Below are positions 6,233-13,179 of a stretch of 13,179 bases of DNA, piece by piece (the first letter of the stretch is position 1; the number at the start of each line of letters is the position of its first letter). The stretch is from JASLDZ01 sp964242625. GTDB lineage: Bacteria > Pseudomonadota > Alphaproteobacteria > Caulobacterales > Caulobacteraceae. Below the pieces are notes generated by a model. That model did not search any database. It saw nothing but the letters and a program-made list of their open reading frames with translations, and was not told the DNA's origin. Location of the stretch: assembly GCA_964242625.1 (NCBI GenBank), contig CAXTAO010000041.1, forward strand, positions 1-13,179, in the 5' to 3' direction. Both the position numbers and the translations under genes were made by a program.

Positions 6233-7173
6233 TGGGCGCGCTGGCGCGTGGCCGAGGCGCGCACCTTCACCGCGGCGGGAGCGGAGGCGGCGTAGCGGCG
6301 GCCATACTCGGCAAGCGCCTGGCAGGCGGAGGGGCCGCGGCCGAGTTGCACCAGCGCCTGGGCGAGCTTCACCGTCGCATCCGGGGCCCAGGCAGCCTTG
6401 GGCCAGCCGCGCAGCGCCTCGGCGTAGGCGCGCGCCGCGTCAGGGTAGGTTCCCCGCGCATAGAGCGACTGGCCGGCGTAGTAGCGCGCCTCAGCCGCGC
6501 GTGCGCCGGTCGGGTGCGTGGCGACATAGGCCTGGAAGCCGCCCGCCGCGGCGGCGTAGTCCCCCGCCTTGTAGGCGGCGAACGCCCCCTCGAAGCTGTC
6601 GGGCGCTGCGGCGCTCGCGGCCGGGGGCGGCGCGCCGCCGCCCAGCACGCCCGCATCCTGCGCCTGCACCTGGGCGGTCAGCGCTGCGCCGCGCGAGGGC
6701 GGGGCCGCGGAGGAAGCCACCGGCGGGCCGGCGTCGCCCACCGCGGGCGGGAGTGCAGCCGCCGCGGGCGGCGCGGAAACGGCGGCGAGTTCGCCCTCCA
6801 GCCTGGCGACGCGGTCGGCCAGCGTCTGCCGTTGCGCGGCGTCGTCGGCCTTCATCTGGTCGTTGGCGCGGCGCGCCTCGTCGAGGTCGTGACCCACGAC
6901 CTCGAGCCGGCCGGTGAGGTCGCGGATCTGCCCGTCCTGCTGGTCGGCGCGCGCCTGCAGCGCGGTGACCTGTGGGTCGGGCCCTTCCGGCTTGACGATC
7001 ACCGGCTGGCCCGTGTCGCGCCCCTGGAAGACGATGGCGCGCAGCTCGCGCACCTGCCGCTCCAGGTCGCGCAGCCGCCGGTCGTCCTGCGCGTGGGCCG
7101 GCGCGGCGAGGACGAGGGCCAGCGCGCCGGCGGCGAGGAGGCGGGCGGAGAGGCGGGGGTGTCGGCCGGTCAT
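6214..7173 (-). CDS. cpoB: Tol-Pal system coordinator CpoB (YbgF)
   Basis: CpoB (319 aa) is a periplasmic protein that links the Tol machine with peptidoglycan synthesis at the division site. A Sec signal peptide (about 1-28, ending APAHA before QDD) is followed by a charged, heptad-like coiled coil (about 30-130) matching the trimerising YbgF N-domain. Next come a Pro/Ala-rich linker (about 133-190) and a C-terminal TPR region (about 192-315) containing FAAYKAGDYAAAAGGFQAYVATHPTG-type repeats. Two cysteines, 284 and 315, could form a disulfide. The ATG at 7173 is chosen because it places the signal peptide correctly; the open frame upstream is antisense to, or out of frame with, pal. It lies 80 bases after pal, separated by a perfect palindrome, and overlaps tilS. 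Confidence 0.9.
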   Translation of the reverse strand: MTGRHPRLSARLLAAGALALVLAAPAHAQDDRRLRDLERQVRELRAIVFQGRDTGQPVIVKPEGPDPQVTALQARADQQDGQIRDLTGRLEVVGHDLDEARRANDQMKADDAAQRQTLADRVARLEGELAAVSAPPAAAALPPAVGDAGPPVASSAAPPSRGAALTAQVQAQDAGVLGGGAPPPAASAAAPDSFEGAFAAYKAGDYAAAAGGFQAYVATHPTGARAAEARYYAGQSLYARGTYPDAARAYAEALRGWPKAAWAPDATVKLAQALVQLGRGPSACQALAEYGRRYAASAPAAVKVRASATRQRAQCSTAG

Positions 7174-7209
7174 GTCGGCGGGGAGGCTCTCTGGAGGATC
7201 GTGAACGGG

Positions 7210-7249
7210 AGCCGAACCCCGGCCGTCGCGCGACGGCCGGGGTTCGGCT
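7210..7249 (-). promoter_or_regulatory. Perfect 40-bp palindrome between pal and cpoB
   Basis: Every base from 7210 to 7229 pairs with 7249 to 7230 (arm beginning AGCCGAACCCCGGCC), centred on CGCG. In pal mRNA it begins 4 bases after the TAG stop and would fold into a very stable GC-rich stem of about 18 bp. No T-run follows on either strand, so it does not look like a standard intrinsic terminator. It ends 36 bases before the cpoB ATG. It may protect the 3' end of the upstream message, cause partial termination or pausing, or bind a dimeric protein as DNA. Confidence 0.85.
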
Positions 7250-7253
7250 TCGG

Positions 7254-7826
7254 CTAGGACGCGCCGCCGGTGATGGCGGTGTGGGCGTTGCGGTTCTTGG
7301 CCAGCCCCTCCTCCGAGCCGGAGGTGTCGAGCGGGCGCTCCTTTCCGTAGGAGATGGTGGCGAGGCGCGTGGCCGCGACGCCCTGGCCGGCGAGGTAGTC
7401 CTTCACGGTGGCGGCGCGGCGGCCGGCCAGGGCGAAGTTGTACTCGCGGGTGCCCCGCTCGTCGGCGCTGCCTTCCACCCGCACGGTGACGGCGGGATAG
7501 CGGCTGAGCCAGCGCGCCTGGCTGTCGAGGATGGCGCGCGCCTCCGGGGTCAGCGTGTACTGGTCGTAGGCGAAGTAGACGCGGTCGCCCGCGCTCTGCA
7601 CGAAGTCCTGCTCCGAGCCCGGCCGCGCCGAGCCGTAGGATCCCGCGCCGACGGCGCCGGGGGCGCGATAGGCCGGGGCCGGCGGGGGCGGGGGCGGGCC
7701 GCCGCCGCCCATGGGCTCGGCCAGGGGGGGCGGCTTGTGCGAGCAGGCGGCCACCAGCGCTGCGGCCGCGCCGGCCAGCGCCAGCGTGCGCCAAGGGGAG
7801 GCGGGGGTTCGGGGCGAGGTCGCCAT
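7254..7826 (-). CDS. pal: Peptidoglycan-associated lipoprotein Pal
   Basis: Pal (190 aa) is an outer-membrane lipoprotein that binds peptidoglycan and TolB and is moved by TolQRA to pull the outer membrane inward at division. The N-terminus is a type II signal peptide with lipobox LVAAC, giving lipidated Cys28. A flexible Gly/Pro linker (about 32-66) precedes an OmpA-like domain (about 75-185) with VYFAYDQYTLTPEA, the peptidoglycan-binding stretch VEGSADERGTREYNFALAGRRA, and YGKERPLDT. The ATG at 7826 is supported by an AAGGAG Shine-Dalgarno site at 7833-7838 with 6-base spacing, the clearest in the window. This fits a protein needed in excess over TolB. It follows tolB by 41 bases and precedes the palindrome at 7210-7249. 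Confidence 0.96.
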   Translation of the reverse strand: MATSPRTPASPWRTLALAGAAAALVAACSHKPPPLAEPMGGGGPPPPPPAPAYRAPGAVGAGSYGSARPGSEQDFVQSAGDRVYFAYDQYTLTPEARAILDSQARWLSRYPAVTVRVEGSADERGTREYNFALAGRRAATVKDYLAGQGVAATRLATISYGKERPLDTSGSEEGLAKNRNAHTAITGGAS

Positions 7827-7832
7827 GGGGAG

Positions 7833-7838
7833 CTCCTT
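7833..7838 (-). promoter_or_regulatory. Strong ribosome binding site of pal
   Basis: AAGGAG on the minus strand, 6 bases ahead of the pal ATG. Most other genes here have weak sites or start/stop overlaps, so this one stands out and fixes the pal start. Confidence 0.75.
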
Positions 7839-7867
7839 GGGGTCGTTCAGACGGGAGGGTAGGCGGT

Positions 7868-9175
7868 TCACTTGAGGAGCGGCGACCAGGCGGGATCGCT
7901 CGCCGCGGCGGTGTAGGGCGCGGGCTTGACCACACGTCCTGACACATCCGTCAACCACAGGCGCGGCGAGTCGATCCCCCGGGTGAACAGGATCACCCGC
8001 CCGTTGGGCGCCCAGGCGGGCGCCTCGTCGAGTGGGGAGCCGGTGAGGTCGCGCAGGCCGTGACCCGCGGAGTCCATGATCCCGATGTGGAAGGTCGAGC
8101 CCTCCTGGCGCACGAAGGCGATCAGGTCGCCCTTGGGGCTCCACACCGGCGCGGTGAAGCGGCCGTGGCCGAAGCTGATGCGGTGCTGGTTCGAGCCGTC
8201 CGCGCTCATCACGTACAGCTGGGGGCTGCCGCCGCGGTCGGAGTTGAACACGATCTTCGACCCGTCTGGCGAGAACGACGGCGAGGTGTCGATGGACGGA
8301 TCGGTGGTCAGTCGCTGGGACGCGTGCGACCGGAGGTCGAGCACGTAGATGTCGCTGTTGCCGTTTTTCTCGACGGAGAACACCACCTTGTCGCCGTCCG
8401 GCGAGAAGCGCGGCGCGAACACCATGCCCGAGAACTCCCCCGCCACCTCCCGCCGCCCCGTCTCGAGGTTGTAGAGGTAGACGCGCGCGCTGTCGGCCCG
8501 GAGCGACATGTAGGCCAGCTCCTGGCCGTGCTGGCTGAAGCGCGGTGAGAGCACCTGCTGGTCGCCGGAGGTCAGGAACTGCGGGTTGGCCCCGTCCTGG
8601 TCCATGATGGCCAGCCGCTTGACGCGACGCCCCGGCCCGCTCTCGGCCACAAAGGCGATGCGGGTGTCGAAATAGCCGTCCTCGCCGGTCAGCCGCTTGT
8701 AGATCACGTCGGCGATCTTGTGGCCTACCCGACGGTAGTTGTCGGCGGTGGAGGTGAACTCCACCGCGTCCAGCTGGCGGCCGGACGCCAGGTCCCACAG
8801 CCGGAAGCCCGCGCGCAGCCGCCCGTCGGCGTCGGTGGAGACCTGGCCGGTGACGAGGTCCTGCGCCCCCGTGGGCCGCCAAGCGGCGAAGTCGGGCGAG
8901 ACGGAGGCCGAGATCGGCGAGTTGGGGAAGGACGATGCGGGCGTCGCGCGGAAGAAGCCCGAGCGCTCCAGGTCGTCCGCCACCACCTCCGCCACCCGCC
9001 CGCCGAGCTCGCCCGTGCGCGCGTCCGTGCCGCCGAGCGGCGGGATGGCGATGGGCAGGGGCTGCAGCTGGCCCTGGGTGATTTCCACCTCGGTCTGGGC
9101 GCGCGCGCCCCCCGCTGCCAGGACGCCCAGCCCTGCTGCGGCGGCAAGGACGGCCCATCGCCTCCGGCTAGCCAT
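7868..9175 (-). CDS. tolB: Tol-Pal system protein TolB
   Basis: TolB (435 aa) is a periplasmic protein that binds Pal and is released from it by TolA during envelope constriction. The signal peptide (about 1-26, cleaved after GARA before QTE) leads into the mature N-terminus, EVEITQGQLQPLPIAIPPL, the stretch that in this family contacts TolA. An alpha/beta domain (about 30-165) is followed by a beta-propeller (about 170-435) whose blades show repeated PRFSPDG-like motifs: SPRFSQHG, APRFSPDG, SPSFSPDG, APVWSPKG, APAWAPNG and DPAWSPLL. Length matches E. coli TolB. The ATG at 9175 overlaps the tolA stop by eight bases (ATGGCTAG), so translation is probably coupled. Confidence 0.97.
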   Translation of the reverse strand: MASRRRWAVLAAAAGLGVLAAGGARAQTEVEITQGQLQPLPIAIPPLGGTDARTGELGGRVAEVVADDLERSGFFRATPASSFPNSPISASVSPDFAAWRPTGAQDLVTGQVSTDADGRLRAGFRLWDLASGRQLDAVEFTSTADNYRRVGHKIADVIYKRLTGEDGYFDTRIAFVAESGPGRRVKRLAIMDQDGANPQFLTSGDQQVLSPRFSQHGQELAYMSLRADSARVYLYNLETGRREVAGEFSGMVFAPRFSPDGDKVVFSVEKNGNSDIYVLDLRSHASQRLTTDPSIDTSPSFSPDGSKIVFNSDRGGSPQLYVMSADGSNQHRISFGHGRFTAPVWSPKGDLIAFVRQEGSTFHIGIMDSAGHGLRDLTGSPLDEAPAWAPNGRVILFTRGIDSPRLWLTDVSGRVVKPAPYTAAASDPAWSPLLK

Positions 9176-10166
9176 TGCAGAGCACCTTTCCCGTCAATCT
9201 GATGCGTACGTCCAACGGCTTGTTGATCCCCGGGAACGGTGCGGCGAGCCGGGCGGCGGTGATGGCGCGCTCTCCCACCACCTGCAGCAGCTGAGGCGAG
9301 GCCTGTCCCGTCGCGCTCACCACTTCAGGCGTCGAGGCGAGCCCTCCCTGAGCGTCGAGCTGCATCCGAACGCTTACCGCGATCGTCTTCGCGCCGTCCA
9401 GAACGCACCAGTTCTTGTTGAAGTGACGGTTCAGGCCGTCGCTGATGGCGCCGAGTTGGTTGGCCGTCATGCTGGCCGGGGCGGACCCGGCGGTCGTGCG
9501 GGCCTCGCGCGCCGTCTCGGGCCGGGCCGCCCCCTTGGCGCCCGCGGCGCGGCGTGAGCCCGCGGGCAGGCTGTCGGCCAGGGCCGCAAGATCGAGCGCC
9601 CCCGCCCCCGCCTTGTGCGACGGCCTGGCCGACGGCAGCGAGGAGGCGAGCGCCGACAAGTCGAGATCCCGCTGCGGCCTGGCCTTCGTCTTCGGCAGCG
9701 AGCTCGCCAGGGCGTCGAGGTTCAGGTCGGGCTTGGGCGGAGCCTTGGCGACGGGCTTGGGCGCGGGTTTCGGCTCAGACTTCGGGAGGGGCGCGGGCTT
9801 CGGCGTCGGCTTCGGGACGGGAGCGGGCCTGGGCGTCGGAGGGGGCTGCGCCCTGGCGGCGGGCGCGGGCGCGGGCGGGGGCGGCGACGGCTTGGGCGGG
9901 GCGGGTGACTCCACCTCCGCCGGCGGCGCGGGCTCGGCGGCCGGCTCGGGCGATTGTGCGGGCGCAGGCTCGGGCGCCTCGACGGCCGGCGAGGCGAGGC
10001 CCGGCGGCGCGGAGGAGACCACCGTCACAGCGACCGGCTCGGGCGCGAGCTGCAAGGGTGGAACCGCGTGGCGCAGGAGGAGCCAGCCCGCGAGCAGCAC
10101 CCCCGCATGGAGCGCCACCGAGCCGCCCAGCGCGGGCGCGCGCCCCTGCCGCCGGGTGCGCGCCAT
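9168..10166 (-). CDS. tolA: Tol-Pal energy-transducing protein TolA
   Basis: TolA (332 aa) is anchored in the inner membrane, spans the periplasm, and passes TolQR proton-motive work to TolB/Pal. A basic N-terminus and one membrane helix (about 13-32) contain SVALHAGVLLAGWLL, with the Ser-His pattern used to contact TolQ. A long Pro/Ala/Lys-rich spacer (about 36-146) replaces the helical spacer of E. coli. Three copies of an LDLxALAxSLP motif follow (147-158, 167-178, 190-201). The C-terminal domain (about 232-332) resembles TolA/TonB domain III, with NQLGAISDGLNRHFNKNWCV and VRMQLDAQGGL. Cys254 and Cys330 could pair as a disulfide. The Pro-rich spacer looks TonB-like, but position between tolR and tolB identifies it as TolA. 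The ATG at 10166 lies 4 bases after the tolR stop. Confidence 0.93.
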   Translation of the reverse strand: MARTRRQGRAPALGGSVALHAGVLLAGWLLLRHAVPPLQLAPEPVAVTVVSSAPPGLASPAVEAPEPAPAQSPEPAAEPAPPAEVESPAPPKPSPPPPAPAPAARAQPPPTPRPAPVPKPTPKPAPLPKSEPKPAPKPVAKAPPKPDLNLDALASSLPKTKARPQRDLDLSALASSLPSARPSHKAGAGALDLAALADSLPAGSRRAAGAKGAARPETAREARTTAGSAPASMTANQLGAISDGLNRHFNKNWCVLDGAKTIAVSVRMQLDAQGGLASTPEVVSATGQASPQLLQVVGERAITAARLAAPFPGINKPLDVRIRLTGKVLCNG

Positions 10167-10170
10167 CGCC

Positions 10171-10647
10171 TCAGCCGCGCCCGCGACGCGCAGGCGCGGC
10201 GGTCGCCGTGTCGGTCAAGAGGTTGAGCTTGGTGAAGCCCGAGGTCGACAGCCGCGCCATCACGCGGGCCACCACCTCATAGGGCGCGCGACCGTCGGCG
10301 CGGACGAACACGGGCTTGTCGGGCGTGGCGGCCGGCAAGGCGCGCAGGGCGGGGACGAGGCCGTCCAGCGTGGTCTCCGTCTCCTGCAGGTGCAGGGCGC
10401 CGTCGGCGGCGATGGTGACGGCGACGGGTTTTTCCTCCTCGGGCGTGGCGGAGGCGTCGGTCTTGGGCAGGTCCACCGGCACGCCGACGTTGAGCAGCGG
10501 CGCCGAGACCATGAAAATGATCAGGAGCACCAGCATCACGTCGACGAGCGGCGTGACGTTGATCTCCGACAGCGCGCCGCGCCGCCGACCGCGACGGCGC
10601 CCCGCCCGTCGCCCGGTGGCGAGCGCGTCGTGGACGGAGAGCGCCAC
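10171..10647 (-). CDS. tolR: Tol-Pal system protein TolR (ExbD family)
   Basis: TolR (158 aa) forms the proton channel with TolQ in the inner membrane. A short Arg-rich cytoplasmic N-terminus (about 12-24) leads to the family motif ALSEINVTPLVDVMLVLLIIFMVSAPLL. It carries the proton-path aspartate Asp36 in a single membrane helix (about 33-50). A periplasmic domain of about 100 residues follows, including VPVDLPK, VAVTIAADG and PVFVRADGRAPYEVVARVMARL. The start is GTG at 10647, 10 bases after the tolQ stop, with GAGG just upstream as a modest ribosome site. Position between tolQ and tolA favours TolR over ExbD. Confidence 0.95.
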   Translation of the reverse strand: MALSVHDALATGRRAGRRRGRRRGALSEINVTPLVDVMLVLLIIFMVSAPLLNVGVPVDLPKTDASATPEEEKPVAVTIAADGALHLQETETTLDGLVPALRALPAATPDKPVFVRADGRAPYEVVARVMARLSTSGFTKLNLLTDTATAAPARRGRG

Positions 10648-10657
10648 AGCCCGCGCC

Positions 10658-11356
10658 TCAGCCCGCCGACACGCGCCGCGCGATGGCGGCCGAGACCTCG
10701 TCGCCGAACGCCTCGAGGCGCCCGGCGTACTTGGAGGCCGCGGTCGAGAAGGCGTTGTAGGCGATGTAGGCGGGGATGGCGGCGACGAGGCCGATGGCGG
10801 TGGCGAACAGCGCCTCGGCGATGGCGGGGGCCACCACCGTCAGGTTGGTCGACTTCTGGCCGGCGATGGCCTGGAAGGCGTGCATGATGCCCCACACCGT
10901 ACCGAACAGCCCCACGAAGGGCGAGGCGGTGGCCACGATGGCCAGCGCGCCCAGCCCGTCCTCAACCCGGCGTTGTTCGGCCGCGATCACGGAGTCCACC
11001 GCCCGGTCGACCCGCGCGATCAGGAGCGCCGACTGGCCTTCCGTCAGGCCGGTGGGCGGGCGGCGCGTGTCGCGGAACTCCCGCACGGCCGCGACCAGCA
11101 TGCGGGGAAGGGCGTGGCGCGTCTCCCCTTGCGCGGCGGCGATCTCCTCCAGCGGGCGGCCGGTGGCGATCTCGTCCTCGAAGGCGTCCGCGCGGCGGCT
11201 GTAGCCCGCCATGCGCGCCGCCTTGTCGAGGATCACCGTCCACGACCACAGCGACGCCAGCGCCAGGCCGATCATCACGAGCTTGACTACGATGTCGGCG
11301 CGCACGAAGGCGGCGACGAGGCTGAAGCTCTCGGGGCTGGCGGCGTCGGGCGGCAT
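10658..11356 (-). CDS. tolQ: Tol-Pal system protein TolQ (MotA/ExbB family)
   Basis: TolQ (232 aa) is the pentameric inner-membrane partner of TolR in the proton-driven motor. Three membrane helices are visible at about 19-42, 135-158 and 174-198. The helix-2 signature TASPFVGLFGTVWGIMHAF carries Thr143, and the helix-3 signature APAIAEALFATAIGLVAAIPAYIAYN carries Thr186; both threonines match conserved channel positions. The ATG at 11356 gives the family's usual length and N-terminus. The frame is open to 11530 upstream, but that extension is low-complexity and runs into the end of cysS. ybgC, which often precedes tolQ, is absent. tolQ is probably the first gene of the tol operon, or is read through from cysS 115 bases upstream. 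Confidence 0.95.
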   Translation of the reverse strand: MPPDAASPESFSLVAAFVRADIVVKLVMIGLALASLWSWTVILDKAARMAGYSRRADAFEDEIATGRPLEEIAAAQGETRHALPRMLVAAVREFRDTRRPPTGLTEGQSALLIARVDRAVDSVIAAEQRRVEDGLGALAIVATASPFVGLFGTVWGIMHAFQAIAGQKSTNLTVVAPAIAEALFATAIGLVAAIPAYIAYNAFSTAASKYAGRLEAFGDEVSAAIARRVSAG

Positions 11357-11471
11357 GGAACTCGGGAGCGGCGGCGGAGGGCGTTCCGACCAGACGAAGG
11401 GGGCCACAGTGTGACTCGCCCGGTGGGCGAGCGGTGGCGTGCGCCGGGCCGCCGCGTCAAGCCCTGGGTGG
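11357..11471 (-). promoter_or_regulatory. cysS-tolQ gap: possible tol promoter and small hairpin
   Basis: The 115-base gap contains, on the minus strand, TTGACG (11460-11455). This matches the -35 consensus of alphaproteobacterial housekeeping promoters, although no convincing -10 follows. A perfect CTCGCCC/GGGCGAG hairpin with a 3-base loop lies at 11415-11431 without a T-run. The hairpin could be a weak end for cysS transcripts or a leader structure of tolQ mRNA. Confidence 0.3.
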
Positions 11472-12893
<1,422 letters not shown>

Positions 12894-13006
12894 GGCCGCG
12901 CGGTGTTAGCGCGATTGCGCGCCGCGCGGCACGGGTTTGTGGGCTGGGCGGTGCGCGCGGTTGGGGGCGACCGTGCTCTGGCGGGTCGGGGTGATGGAGG
13001 ATCCGA
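12894..13006 (-). promoter_or_regulatory. Upstream region of cysS with weak -10 candidate
   Basis: On the minus strand GCTAACAC (12910-12903) matches seven of eight positions of the Caulobacter-type -10 element GCTANAWC. It lies so close to the cysS ATG (12893) that the transcript would have almost no leader, consistent with the missing Shine-Dalgarno site. A poor -35 match (GTGCCGC) lies 15 bases further up. No gene is seen in the remainder of this gap. Confidence 0.3.
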
Positions 13007-13179
13007 CGCTTTGTTCTGCGCGCGTGGAGGGGGCCGTCGTGCTCGGTCGCGTCAAGGGACGCCTGCGGCTCTCCGCTGACGCTTCGCCCTTGACCCGGCC
13101 TGCGCGCGACGGCTGACCGGAGGGGTCGGGACGCGGGGCGTCCCGCCTCAAGTTCGACAACGCCTCCGGCGGGTCGAAC
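13007..13179 (+). repeat. Dispersed hairpin repeat, copy C (reaches window end)
   Basis: This is the most complete plus-strand copy. It starts at CGCTTTGTTCTG (13007-13018) and holds three hairpins in order: GTCAAGGG/CCCTTGAC arms (13051-13058, 13087-13094), GGGACGC/GCGTCCC (13128-13144), and GTTCGAC/GTCGAAC (13152-13158, 13173-13179). It aligns along its whole length with the reverse complement of copy B. Differences fall mainly in the first hairpin's loop and between hairpins. It lies upstream of, and points away from, cysS. Homology may continue past the window edge. Confidence 0.8.

Noticed and set aside
9168..10166. TonB rather than TolA
   Set aside because: The Pro/Lys spacer is TonB-like, but the gene sits between tolR and tolB with 4-base and overlapping junctions, and no TonB-dependent receptor is nearby.

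Overview
The window is very GC-rich chromosomal DNA from an alphaproteobacterium. The order trpF-trpB-trpA-accD, the order tolQ-tolR-tolA-tolB-pal-cpoB-tilS, and an AccD without its zinc finger are all typical of that class. The protein style (TrpA, TilS, TolB, AccD) looks most like Caulobacterales or a neighbouring order. That placement is from memory of the families, not from a search.

Layout: positions 1-377 hold two facing copies of a dispersed, hairpin-rich intergenic repeat with about 97 bp of unassigned DNA between them. Next, on the minus strand, come accD (446-1369), trpA (1366-2196), trpB (2193-3443) and trpF (3480-4121). They are transcribed trpF to accD, with 4-base GTGA stop/start overlaps at both trpB/trpA and trpA/accD. 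A short divergent region (4122-4205) separates trpF from corA (plus strand, 4206-5156). corA converges on tilS so tightly that both stop codons lie in one CTAG. The rest is a second minus-strand block, read from high to low coordinates: cysS (11472-12893), tolQ, tolR, tolA, tolB, pal, cpoB and tilS. A third copy of the repeat (13007-13179) runs off the right edge.

How the genes work together: TrpF, TrpB and TrpA carry out late steps of tryptophan synthesis. AccD is the carboxyltransferase beta subunit for malonyl-CoA. TolQRAB-Pal-CpoB is the trans-envelope machine that draws in the outer membrane at division. TilS and CysS serve translation (tRNA-Ile2 lysidine modification and tRNA-Cys charging), and CorA imports magnesium.

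This is mainly a housekeeping region and I found no new defence system, mobile operon or RNA machine. The points worth a second look are: the three-hairpin repeat family; a perfect 40-bp palindrome just after the pal stop codon; a Glu where TrpA normally has its catalytic Asp; a cysteine-free AccD; a three-fold repeat in TolA; the single CTAG shared by two converging genes; and breaks in usual gene order (no folC after accD, no ftsH after tilS, no ybgC before tolQ).
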